A stretch of 6,137 nt of DNA from an uncultured bacterium (GTDB lineage: Bacteria > Verrucomicrobiota > Lentisphaeria > Oligosphaerales > Oligosphaeraceae), in NCBI GenBank assembly GCA_900548225.1, contig URJM01000093.1, positions 1 through 6,137 on the forward strand, written 5' to 3'. Position numbers and translations under genes: made by a program. Positions 1-4,905 of this stretch are shown here, one piece after another; the stretch's first letter is position 1, and every line of letters begins with the position of its first letter. A model generated the notes under the pieces. It ran no database searches, was not told the origin of the DNA, and was given only the letters and a program-made list of their open reading frames with translations.

Positions 1-68
1 TCGAAGGCGAAGACGCCCGTCCAGGCAAGGGCCATCAGGGAAAGAAGGAGGAGTACACGCTTGGTCAT
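1..68 (-). CDS. Secreted protein of unknown function, N-terminal signal peptide only (runs off left edge)
   Basis: Only the first 22 codons lie inside the window. They start MTKRVLLLLSLMALAW and continue to TGVFAF. This is a textbook Sec signal peptide: two early basic residues (K3, R4), a leucine-rich core of about 12 residues, and a VFA signal-peptidase I-like site near residue 21. The mature part is outside the window, so no function can be given. The gene lies on the same strand as the pseudopilin-like gene and starts 153 bases after that gene's stop, with a long GC hairpin between them, so it is probably transcribed separately. No Shine-Dalgarno sequence precedes the ATG; the leader is instead pyrimidine-rich (TCTCCTCTTTCCTTTCCC on the coding strand). 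The start is chosen because the signal peptide begins exactly there. Exported protein is likely; everything else is open. Confidence 0.6.
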   Translation of the reverse strand, partial: MTKRVLLLLSLMALAWTGVFAF

Positions 69-152
69 GGTGTCAGACTAGGGAAAGGAAAGAGGAGATG
101 AAAAGCTGGATGAATATAATGAATAAGGAGAAATGGGGGCGACTTCAGGACG

Positions 153-195
153 AAACAGGGCGGGCGCCTCCCGTGTCCTGTAGGCGTCCGCCCTG
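153..195 (-). terminator. Long GC-rich hairpin, probable terminator of the pseudopilin-like gene
   Basis: CAGGGCGGGCGCCT (156-169) pairs with AGGCGTCCGCCCTG (182-195): 14 positions with one mismatch (164/187), around a 12-base loop. Read on the minus strand, the stem is followed by TGTTTCG, a short and weak T-run. It lies 27 bases past the pseudopilin stop codon and before the next minus-strand gene. Stem strength and position support termination; the poor T-tract lowers certainty. Confidence 0.55.
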
Positions 196-202
196 GGTGG
201 TT

Positions 203-216
203 CACGCTTTAGCGTG
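203..216 (-). repeat. Short perfect inverted repeat just after the pseudopilin stop codon
   Basis: CACGCTTTAGCGTG is perfectly self-complementary over 6 bp around a 2-base centre (5 bp if a TTTA tetraloop forms). It begins 6 bases past the TAA stop at 222-224. There is no T-run, so it is more likely a 3'-end stabilising hairpin or part of a dispersed repeat than a terminator. Confidence 0.4.
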
Positions 217-221
217 GCGCA

Positions 222-1061
222 TTAGTCCTGTTCGCCGCCGACCTTGTTGACGCCGGGGAACCAGTTGAAGTCCTTCTGGATGTAGCTGGAGTCGCCCACC
301 CACGTGGTCTTGCCGAAGGGGACCGCCTCCACATGGCCGTCGCGCATGGAGGTGTTCCAGGTCTTGGAGTGGCGGAAGATGTCGTGGCGTGCCGTCGCGT
401 CCTGGACGGGGCCGAAGTCGCCCTGGAAGGAGATGTTCATGGCCTCGGTCTTGCAGAAGTCGAACATGCCGATGGTCTTGCTGGCGGCCTTCAGGCTGCT
501 GATGCGGTGCCAGCCGGAGCCGGTCTTGTAGTAGGCTTCGTTGGTCCAGCCGCCCGTCCACAGCTGCATGAAGCGGTTGTAGGCGCCGAAGGTCAGGGCG
601 TAGGAGATGTTGCCCAGGAGACGCTTGGAGGCGTCGGCGGAGGGGCAGTGCAGGACCTTGTGCCAGGAGCTCTTGTCGGGGCTCTCGCCCGGAATGGCCA
701 TCGGGTCCTTGTCCCTCCAGGACTTGAAGGTCATGGGGCAGCCGGGAATCAGGGAGTTCAGGGTGAACCAGGTGTAGACGTCCTTGTCGGCATGCTCGCC
801 AGTCCACTGGCCAGGCCCCATGACGTTGATGTCGGGCTCGCCGCCGTTGACGGGGGAGATGTAGACGCCCGGCAGGAGGTAGTCGTCGTAGTCGTTGGCG
901 TAGAGGATCTCGCCAAGCTGGAGCTGCTTGAGGTTGTTGACGCAGCTGATGGCGCGGGCCTTCTCGCGGGCCTTGGAGAGCGCGGGCAGAAGCATGGAGG
1001 CAAGAATCGCGATGATGGCGATGACCACCAGCAATTCAATCAGGGTGAATGTCTTCTTCAT
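222..1061 (-). CDS. Type II secretion/type IV pilin-like protein with prepilin N-terminal methylation motif (Lentisphaerota-type pseudopilin)
   Basis: The 279-residue product begins MKKTFTLIELLVVIAIIAIL, the class III prepilin signal: a short basic leader, predicted peptidase cleavage before F5, E9 as mature residue 5, and a single hydrophobic helix to about residue 27. LLPALSKAREKAR and CVNNLKQ (40-46) follow, as in the large pseudopilin-like paralogue families of Lentisphaerota and relatives. Near the C-terminus, RH..FRHSK.WN..MRDGHVEAV (225-247) resembles the H-N-DGHV signature of that family. The residue before the cleavage site is threonine, not the canonical glycine; non-glycine residues seem tolerated in these paralogues. 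The likely role is a membrane-anchored, periplasm-facing pseudopilin or surface protein; the substrate or partner is unknown. An upstream in-frame extension to 1139 was rejected, because GAGGA lies 6 bases before the ATG at 1061 and the prepilin signal begins there. Composition is GC-rich (40 of 60 bases in 661-720). Confidence 0.9.
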   Translation of the reverse strand: MKKTFTLIELLVVIAIIAILASMLLPALSKAREKARAISCVNNLKQLQLGEILYANDYDDYLLPGVYISPVNGGEPDINVMGPGQWTGEHADKDVYTWFTLNSLIPGCPMTFKSWRDKDPMAIPGESPDKSSWHKVLHCPSADASKRLLGNISYALTFGAYNRFMQLWTGGWTNEAYYKTGSGWHRISSLKAASKTIGMFDFCKTEAMNISFQGDFGPVQDATARHDIFRHSKTWNTSMRDGHVEAVPFGKTTWVGDSSYIQKDFNWFPGVNKVGGEQD

Positions 1062-1072
1062 AATGATTCCTC
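1062..1072 (-). promoter_or_regulatory. Ribosome binding site fixing the pseudopilin start
   Basis: On the minus strand GAGGA (1072-1068) sits 6 bases before the ATG at 1061. It decides the start in favour of MKKTFTLIEL over the in-frame extension that begins at 1139. Confidence 0.7.
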
Positions 1073-1139
1073 GGGTTGGGGGTGGTGGAATGTTGAACAA
1101 CTTGCTGCAAACAAACGAGAAACAGATTGCGGTCGACAA

Positions 1140-1159
1140 AAATCTTACCGATAAGATTT
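1140..1159. promoter_or_regulatory. Perfect AT-rich dyad (AAATCTTA / TAAGATTT), candidate operator or leader hairpin
   Basis: AAATCTTA (1140-1147) and TAAGATTT (1152-1159) are exact inverted copies separated by CCGA. The dyad lies 78 bases upstream of the pseudopilin ATG and just downstream of its candidate promoter. It could be a regulator binding site near the transcription start. On the minus strand it is followed by two further Ts, giving a five-base T-run (1142-1138), so a weak attenuator hairpin is also possible. The function is inferred only. Confidence 0.45.
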
Positions 1160-1173
1160 AGTCTCCGAACTCA

Positions 1174-1223
1174 AATATATACCCGAATCAATCGAATACA
1201 AGGGAAGTCTGTTTTTTTGCCAA
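1174..1223 (-). promoter_or_regulatory. Candidate sigma70-type promoter(s) for the pseudopilin gene
   Basis: Two overlapping candidates can be read on the minus strand. One is TTGGCA (1223-1218), 17 bases, TGTATT (1200-1195). The other is TTGTAT (1201-1196), 16 bases, TATATT (1179-1174). The first has the better -35 box and the second the better -10 box. Either gives a leader of over 100 bases that holds or starts close to the AAATCTTA dyad. Assigned by eye and not unique. Confidence 0.35.
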
Positions 1224-1369
1224 TTATTTTCGGGGGCCACGCGAATCGGCCCTTCCAAAGAACCGCCAACCTCAGATTGCCCGGAACTTTGTGGAGGAAA
1301 TATATTCAACGACCTGCCTGGCTGGCGAAAGTGCCCCGCCCTCTCCTCTTCTCCCTCCCTAACGGAAGC

Positions 1370-1383
1370 CCACTGCATAGTGG
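1370..1383. repeat. Small inverted repeat bordering the tandem repeat
   Basis: CCACT (1370-1374) and AGTGG (1379-1383) are exact inverted copies around GCAT, ending 3 bases before the first 14-bp tandem unit. No function can be assigned. Confidence 0.3.
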
Positions 1384-1386
1384 CCA

Positions 1387-1442
1387 CTCCCTACCCTCTC
1401 CTCCCTACCCTCTCCTCCCTACCCTCTCCTCCCTACCCTCTC
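1387..1442. repeat. Four perfect tandem copies of a 14-bp pyrimidine-rich unit; G-quadruplex-forming complement
   Basis: The unit CTCCCTACCCTCTC is repeated exactly at 1387-1400, 1401-1414, 1415-1428 and 1429-1442. The minus strand reads GAGAGGGTAGGGAG per unit. This gives eight GGG runs with alternating 2-base (TA) and 6-base (AGGAGA) loops, which fits the common G3-N(1-7) quadruplex pattern. The array lies in the leader of the DMT transporter gene, about 110 bases before its ATG. Units of this kind can change copy number by slippage. A related CT-rich stretch without a clean period lies at 1341-1360. Confidence 0.9.
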
Positions 1443-1548
1443 TACTCTCTACTTACCTCAACGACGCGCGACAGAAGTGCCGCGCGAGGCGCGCTCAAGC
1501 GCGCCAGCCACGCACTACCTTCTCCTCCCTCCTCTCTACTCTCTACTT
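1438..1548. repeat. 17-bp direct repeat CTCTCTACTCTCTACTT bracketing a GC hairpin
   Basis: CTCTCTACTCTCTACTT occurs exactly at 1438-1454 and again at 1532-1548, the second copy ending 4 bases before the transporter ATG. The copies are offset by 94 bases and flank a block with several GCGCGC-type palindromes. The arrangement looks like a duplicated or inserted dispersed element rather than unique leader sequence. Confidence 0.7.
1488..1505. repeat. GC hairpin GGCGCGC-TCAA-GCGCGCC in the transporter leader
   Basis: GGCGCGC (1488-1494) pairs perfectly with GCGCGCC (1499-1505) around TCAA. It sits between the two CT-rich copies and is preceded by further alternating GC (CGCGCG at 1481-1486). No T-run follows on the plus strand, so it is not an obvious terminator. 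It could structure the transporter mRNA leader, or be the core of a small dispersed palindromic repeat. Confidence 0.5.
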
Positions 1549-1552
1549 CATC

Positions 1553-2506
1553 ATGCTATTCACTGGTATCACACTCCTGGTCCTTCTTGGCGTCCTCTGG
1601 ATGCTGGAGGGTGTCATCGACAGCTACGCCGCCCGCAAGAAGGCCTCCGCCACCCGTATCTTCTTCCTGGTCGCCATCCTCATGGTCGTCCTGGGCGGCG
1701 TCCTGCTCCCCTTCCAAAGTCGGCTTCCCGACCTGCGGAACCCCACCGTCTGCTTCGTGGCATCCACCCTTGTCGCCTGCGGAGTATTCACCTACCTGGG
1801 ATGTTTTTTCCTGTTCAGGGCCATGGCAAAAGGTCCCAATGGAATCAGCTGGGCCTTCTTCCAGGCGGCAATGCTCTTCCCATTCACTCTCGGAATCATT
1901 GTCCACGGCGACAAGGCAACGCCCTGCCGACTCGCTGGAATCTCACTCCTAACGGCAGGACTGCTGGCATTCGGCGTCGGAGGCGACAAAAAGAACAAGG
2001 ACATCCAGCAGGATGCACGCCAGGCGGACCCCCAAAGTCCACAACGGGATTTCGGCAAATGGTCCTGGCTTCTCCCCGCCCTGGCGGCCTTCGTCACAAA
2101 CGGACTCGCCATGTACACCAACGCATTGTCTTCCAGATATGAGGACATCCTTCCGCAGCTGACGGATGTCACGCGTTCCACCCTGGTCTATTCCGGCATG
2201 GCCGCCGCCTGCCTTTTCCATGCACTCTTCCGAAAGGACCTGCGCAGACTCCCCACGAAGGTCGAATGCGCCATGGGGCTCCTGGTGGGTATCTTCACCA
2301 TCCTCGCATCATACTTCCTCGTCTTCAAGGGAAACGACCTGATGGCACGGGCAGGCGCAGGGGCAATCGCCTACCCAATCCCCGTGGGGGTGTGCGTGGT
2401 CTCGTTCACGCTCTATTCCGTAATACACCTCAGGGAAAAATACTCGCCCCTGGAATGGCTCGGAATGATCTTCTGCACCGCAGGTATCATCGTCATCATT
2501 CTATAG
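1553..2506 (+). CDS. DMT/EamA-type 10-TM membrane transporter
   Basis: The 317-residue product is an integral membrane protein with about ten hydrophobic segments: roughly 4-24, 34-54, 65-84, 97-117, 125-143, 170-190, 209-226, 239-258, 269-291 and 298-317. The two halves of five helices are separated by a hydrophilic linker (about 144-168, with DKKNKD and QQDARQADPQ). This is the duplicated layout of the drug/metabolite transporter superfamily, which exports metabolites or drugs or imports small solutes; the substrate cannot be read from the sequence. The frame stays open upstream to 1127, but those 142 codons translate a CT-rich repeat into Ser/Pro/Leu low complexity, and the first membrane helix starts at the ATG at 1553. 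No Shine-Dalgarno sequence precedes that ATG; the preceding 30 bases are almost pure pyrimidine. Length and topology are normal for an intact family member. Confidence 0.85.
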   Translation: MLFTGITLLVLLGVLWMLEGVIDSYAARKKASATRIFFLVAILMVVLGGVLLPFQSRLPDLRNPTVCFVASTLVACGVFTYLGCFFLFRAMAKGPNGISWAFFQAAMLFPFTLGIIVHGDKATPCRLAGISLLTAGLLAFGVGGDKKNKDIQQDARQADPQSPQRDFGKWSWLLPALAAFVTNGLAMYTNALSSRYEDILPQLTDVTRSTLVYSGMAAACLFHALFRKDLRRLPTKVECAMGLLVGIFTILASYFLVFKGNDLMARAGAGAIAYPIPVGVCVVSFTLYSVIHLREKYSPLEWLGMIFCTAGIIVIIL

Positions 2507-2542
2507 AATGAAAACCGGCTGCTAGTATCAAAAGCCTTGACG

Positions 2543-2556
2543 GATGGGACCCCATC
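2543..2556. repeat. Perfect palindrome GATGGGACCCCATC between transporter and hipB
   Basis: GATGGG (2543-2548) and CCCATC (2551-2556) are exact inverted copies around AC. It lies 37 bases after the transporter stop. No T-run follows directly, so it is either a 3'-end hairpin of the transporter mRNA or a protein binding dyad. Confidence 0.35.
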
Positions 2557-2573
2557 AGTGCAGAGAAAACTAT

Positions 2574-2593
2574 TCCCGTTCGGGATGTTTTTT
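2574..2593 (+). terminator. Weak intrinsic terminator candidate after the transporter gene
   Basis: TCCC-GTTC-GGGA (2574-2585) is followed by TG and six Ts (2588-2593). The stem is only 4 bp, so termination would be inefficient. It is the only hairpin plus T-run between the transporter stop and the hipB promoter. The same bases overlap a candidate HipB box. Confidence 0.3.
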
Positions 2594-2594
2594 A

Positions 2595-2622
2595 TTGAAA
2601 ACTGTCATTTACACACTATGTT
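2595..2622 (+). promoter_or_regulatory. Candidate sigma70-type promoter of the hipB gene
   Basis: TTGAAA (2595-2600), 16 bases, TATGTT (2617-2622). It lies 34 bases upstream of the hipB ATG in an AT-rich patch (20 G+C in 2581-2640) unlike the GC-rich sequence to its left. Confidence 0.55.
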
Positions 2623-2656
2623 ATTCCCGAATGGTAACAACATTGGAGGTATATAT

Positions 2657-2887
2657 ATGCCAAAAGAGAAGCTGGAATCAATAGCAGCCATCGGCAACCT
2701 TATTCGCAAAACCAGGAAGGAACAGAGGATTTCCCAAGCCACGCTTGCAGGCTTGTCCTCGGTGGGGACACGCTACATCTCCGATTTGGAGAACGGCAAG
2801 GAGACGATCCAGATACAGAAGTTGCTGAATGTCCTGAATGCACTTGGACTTGGCCTATACATCTACAACCGATGGGACAATGACTGA
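2657..2887 (+). CDS. hipB: HipB-type XRE-family antitoxin/repressor (Y4mF/couple_hipB-like), orphaned
   Basis: The 76-residue protein is a single helix-turn-helix domain. The recognition region is SQATLAGLSSVGTRYISDLE (26-45), followed by NGKETIQIQKLLNVLNALGL (46-65). GTRYISDLE.GK, with a closing helix near LNVLNALGL, is characteristic of HipB/Y4mF-type regulators. In HipBA and HipBST modules these bind the toxin and repress the operon. The start is set by GGAGG (2645-2649), 7 bases before ATG 2657; the frame is open to 2537, but the extension has no ribosome site. The stop overlaps the ATG of the next reading frame (ACTGATGG), the translational coupling expected of a hip operon. That partner is only a stump, so this regulator appears to have lost its toxin within this window. 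It may still bind DNA or act in trans. Confidence 0.85.
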   Translation: MPKEKLESIAAIGNLIRKTRKEQRISQATLAGLSSVGTRYISDLENGKETIQIQKLLNVLNALGLGLYIYNRWDND

Positions 2888-2976
2888 TGGAATACCTGGA
2901 CGTCTATTTGTATGACAGGAAGATTGGGATCCTGTCGTCTGACAATGGCCGAATGGCGTTTGGAAACTTGAAATAG
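2887..2976 (+). pseudogene. Truncated HipA N-terminal domain/HipS-like stump
   Basis: A 29-codon frame starts on the ATG that overlaps the hipB stop codon. It reads MEYLDVYLYDRKIGILSS, then DNGRMAFGNLK and TAG. The pattern LDVYL..RKIG.L..D.GRMAF matches the opening strands of the HipA N-terminal subdomain (couple_hipA type). In HipBST that subdomain is the separate protein HipS of about 100 residues; in HipA it is fused to the kinase. Here similarity stops after about 25 residues at FGNLK and two stop codons follow (TAGTAA), with no kinase downstream. The most likely reading is a hipB-hipS/hipA operon cut by a deletion that joined the stump to the terminator region at about 2965-2980. A 29-residue peptide may still be made but should not fold as the usual domain. 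Confidence 0.65.
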
Positions 2977-2997
2977 TAAACGCACCTTCGCAGGAGC

Positions 2998-3032
2998 AAA
3001 CGCACTTCAAGGTGAAAAGTGCGTTTATTTTT
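2998..3032 (+). terminator. Strong rho-independent terminator closing the hip remnant
   Basis: AAACGCACTT (2998-3007) pairs perfectly over 10 bp with AAGTGCGTTT (3017-3026), with a 9-base loop, and the T-tract TTTATTTTT covers 3024-3032. It lies 21 bases after the stump's stop codon. A near-copy of the left arm, AAACGCACCTT, stands at 2978-2988 and could compete for pairing with the right arm. Confidence 0.85.
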
Positions 3033-3182
3033 ACCAGTCCCGAAAGGAAAACACTCCAGGGCCTTTTTGTACTCATAATCAGCTTTTTTCGCGTTTTTCA
3101 TCGAACACCCGCCCGATTTTCTTGAATGCATTGGTGACGTGAGAAAGGGGTCTCCCAAGAACTAACCCATAAGGCGCCACCA

Positions 3183-3420
3183 ATGAACACAGGAATATTC
3201 CTATCCATCCCCGCGGAGGAGTACCACGCAGCCGCCAGGTGCGGCAGGTACATGTCGAGCCACCTCCTGCCCGACTTCCGGAACATCCACCGTAGCATTG
3301 GCGAATGCGGACGCGAATCCCCCCGATCTCTATCGCCACAAGACCAGTGGCGAAATCGCTGAGTCAGATAACCAGACGCTGGTGCTCGGACACCCGCTTG
3401 GAAGGGCGAGGATCTCGTAA
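3183..3420 (+). pseudogene. Frameshifted remnant resembling the N-terminus of a phage-type PD-(D/E)XK nuclease-like protein
   Basis: From the ATG at 3183 one frame reads MNTGIFLSIPAEEYHAAARC, then GRYMSSHLLPDFRN, and loses resemblance before its TGA at 3360-3362. In the next frame, from 3322, PDLYRHKTSGEIAESDNQ continues to LVLGHPLGRARIS and a stop at 3418. A third frame gives LEGRG from 3398. Together IPAEEYH..YMSSHLL.DFR / P.LYRHK..GEI / LVLG / LEGR has the order and wording I associate with the N-terminal part of phage-encoded RecE/YqaJ-like (DUF3799-type) nucleases. No catalytic region is seen. A broken phage recombination nuclease is thus plausible, damaged by an indel near 3280-3320 and another near 3395. 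AAGGCG, 8 bases before the ATG, is a possible weak ribosome site. Family recall here is from memory, so confidence is limited. Confidence 0.4.
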
Positions 3421-3640
3421 GCCGCTTAATGCCGCGGCCTCTGGACGCCGACTGCCCGCAGGACGCCCGAGCATAGCCGCTACGGGGCGTTCTTCCTCGA
3501 AATGAAGGACTCCGTCAATCCGAGCATCAGGATAGTCCAATGGGCGCGCCAATCCGAGCTTGCATAACCAGCTACAAAGTGTCTGAATTAGCAGAAATTC
3601 GAATACTTTAACTGTGTCAATTTAAGGAAATTCGCGCAGT
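3421..3640. other. Gene-free spacer with decayed coding-like sequence and short direct repeats
   Basis: No convincing gene is seen. A plus-strand open stretch at 3481-3570 (YGAFFLEMKDSVNPSIRIVQ and onward to a TAA) shares the frame of the PDLYRHK segment and may be more of the same relic, but I do not recognise it. CAATCCGAGC occurs at 3516-3525 and 3550-3559, and GAAATTCG at 3594-3601 and 3627-3634. Both pairs are offset by 33-34 bases, which may be chance. Sequence becomes AT-richer from about 3580 toward the promoter of the ATPase gene. Confidence 0.4.
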
Positions 3641-3645
3641 TTGGC

Positions 3646-3674
3646 TTGAAATGCCATTGTCGGCGCATTATCTT
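3646..3674 (+). promoter_or_regulatory. Candidate sigma70-type promoter of the ATPase gene
   Basis: TTGAAA (3646-3651), exactly 17 bases, TATCTT (3669-3674). Transcription would start near 3681, leaving a leader of about 20 bases. This places the alternative GTG start at 3677 outside the transcript and supports ATG 3701. Confidence 0.6.
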
Positions 3675-3700
3675 GTGTGCATCGACAACAGGGGATGACG

Positions 3701-4840
3701 ATGAAAATCAAACGCTACTACCTCGACCGCATTTCGTCGATGCTCCAGCCAGGCAGAGTTCTGGCCATCTACGGGGCACGGCGTTCTGGCAAGACCACTC
3801 TCATTGAGGACTTTCTGAAGACTTGGACGGATGGCCGGTACTTCCTGGGCACTGGCGAAGACAGGGCAGTCAAGGAGGTTCTCGGCTCCTCGGACGTCAA
3901 TCTCATCCGCAGTTCTTTTTCCGGATATAGCCTGGTTGTCATCGACGAAGCGCAGGCCATGTCCAATGTCGGCGCAGGTCTCAAGCTTCTGGTTGACACG
4001 CTGCCCGAGGTGAAGGTCATTGCATCCGGTTCCTCATCCTTTCAGCTTGCCAGCGGGATAGGCGAGCCGCTGACCGGCAGACGGCGCACTGCCACGCTTT
4101 ATCCGATTGCCGCAATGGAGCTTGACGCTGAATTCGGCGGGATGGCGTTGCGGCAGCGATTGGACGAATTGCTGGTATATGGCTCTTATCCGGAGGTTCT
4201 TACCACCGAAAATGCCCAGGACAAGGCGGAGGCGCTGCATGAACTATGCAATTCCTATCTCTTCAAGGATATCCTCGCCTTTGAACGGCTTCGGAATGCG
4301 GATAAAATCCATCGTCTTCTGAGTCTGCTTGCCTTCCAGGTCGGCAAGGAGGTCTCCATCACTGAACTTGGCACCGCCCTTGGCTTGAACCGTCTCACAG
4401 TCGAACGGTACATCGACCTGCTGGAAAAGACCTTTGTGATTTTCAGGATTCCTGGCTTTTCGCGCAACCTGCGAAGCGAGGTGACCAAGACCAGCAGGTA
4501 CTACTTCCGTGACAATGGAATCATGAACGCGGTTGTCAACAACTTCAATCCACTCTCCATGCGCAATGGAAACGATGTCGGCGCGCTGTGGGAGAACTTC
4601 ATTGTCACGGAGCGGATGAAGAAACAGGAATACTCCCGCGTTATCTCCAACAACTATTTCTGGCGCACCTACGAACGTCAGGAGATAGACCTAGTGGAGG
4701 AACGAGGAGGACAGCTCTACGGCTATGAAATCAAATACGGCAAGGCAAACCCCTCCGCTCCCTCCCTGTGGAAGGAAAACTATCCTGATGCAACCTACCA
4801 GGTCATCTCGCGCCAGAACTATGCGGATTTCATCATCTGA
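3701..4840 (+). CDS. AAA-family ATPase with C-terminal DUF4143 nuclease-like domain
   Basis: The 379-residue protein has the usual length and order of the AAA_14/DUF4143 family. Walker A is GARRSGKTT (25-33), Walker B is LVVIDEAQ (78-85) with D82 and E83, and a sensor-like strand VKVIASGSSSF (104-114) precedes EPLTGRR (122-128). YGSYPEVL matches the family's GGYPE region. The C-terminal domain carries a PD-(D/E)XK-like set: E298 (ALWENF), D330 (EIDLV) and E343-x-K345 (YGYEIKYG). Family members are cytoplasmic ATPases of largely unknown role, often in accessory DNA. The start is set at 3701 because AGGGGA ends 5 bases before it; GTG 3677 lies next to the predicted -10 box. Nothing looks broken. 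The gene stands alone on its strand, convergent with the DUF2971 gene 65 bases away. Confidence 0.88.
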   Translation: MKIKRYYLDRISSMLQPGRVLAIYGARRSGKTTLIEDFLKTWTDGRYFLGTGEDRAVKEVLGSSDVNLIRSSFSGYSLVVIDEAQAMSNVGAGLKLLVDTLPEVKVIASGSSSFQLASGIGEPLTGRRRTATLYPIAAMELDAEFGGMALRQRLDELLVYGSYPEVLTTENAQDKAEALHELCNSYLFKDILAFERLRNADKIHRLLSLLAFQVGKEVSITELGTALGLNRLTVERYIDLLEKTFVIFRIPGFSRNLRSEVTKTSRYYFRDNGIMNAVVNNFNPLSMRNGNDVGALWENFIVTERMKKQEYSRVISNNYFWRTYERQEIDLVEERGGQLYGYEIKYGKANPSAPSLWKENYPDATYQVISRQNYADFII

Positions 4841-4868
4841 CCAGCCTGGCCTTCCGCTGTGAGTCTTG

Positions 4869-4890
4869 CAGTGCCTTCTGACACTGTTTT
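4869..4890 (+). terminator. Weak terminator between convergent genes
   Basis: CAGTG (4869-4873) pairs with CACTG (4882-4886) around an 8-base loop and is followed by TTTT (4887-4890). It lies 28 bases past the ATPase stop. The stem is short, so efficiency is doubtful; on the minus strand no T-run follows. Confidence 0.4.
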
Positions 4891-4905
4891 CCTTGTCTGC
4901 CTTGA

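Larger units (their letters stand above)
2571..2639. promoter_or_regulatory. Candidate HipB operators: paired TATTCCCG boxes and a TGTTA/TAACA dyad
   Basis: TATTCCCG occurs exactly at 2571-2578 and 2622-2629, 51 bases apart, flanking the -35/-10 elements. The first copy is part of a dyad (TCCCG-TT-CGGGA). The second lies inside TGTTA (2619-2623) and TAACA (2635-2639), an inverted repeat overlapping the -10 box. HipB-family antitoxins are known to repress their own promoters by binding paired operators. Assignment to this HipB is inference from position and symmetry. Confidence 0.45.

Noticed and set aside
98..260. Plus-strand ATG after AGAGGAG at 91-97 starting MKSWMNIMNK
   Set aside because: The ribosome site looks good, but the frame runs into the antisense of the terminator hairpin and the pseudopilin 3' end, with no protein-like composition.
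333..1154. Long plus-strand open frame (273 codons) across the pseudopilin gene
   Set aside because: It is antisense to a gene with clear prepilin motifs, is Val/Gly/Ala-rich as expected of the complement of GC-rich coding DNA, and shows no domain.
1387..1442. Tandem repeats as a possible CRISPR array
   Set aside because: The units are directly adjacent 14-mers with no spacers, so this is a minisatellite and not CRISPR.
1127..1552. In-frame N-terminal extension of the transporter (142 codons)
   Set aside because: It translates intergenic sequence and the CT-rich tandem repeat into low-complexity Ser/Pro/Leu text. The membrane protein starts at ATG 1553.
2904..3158. Minus-strand frame with MKNAKKADYEYKKAL wording
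   Set aside because: It runs antisense through the strong terminator and the hipA stump, and no convincing ribosome site or family was seen.
3079..3339. Minus-strand frame ending NAFKKIGRVFDEKREKS
   Set aside because: It is antisense to the better-supported nuclease relic. The N-terminal half is Gly/Cys/Arg-rich shadow text; only the last 20 residues look protein-like.
3364..3552. Minus-strand 62-codon frame starting at TTG
   Set aside because: It has a rare start, no ribosome site, no recognisable family and lies in decayed sequence.
3677..3700. GTG start extending the ATPase by 8 residues
   Set aside because: It lies 2 bases after the predicted -10 box and so upstream of the probable transcript. 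ATG 3701 has the purine box and begins at the family's usual N-terminus.
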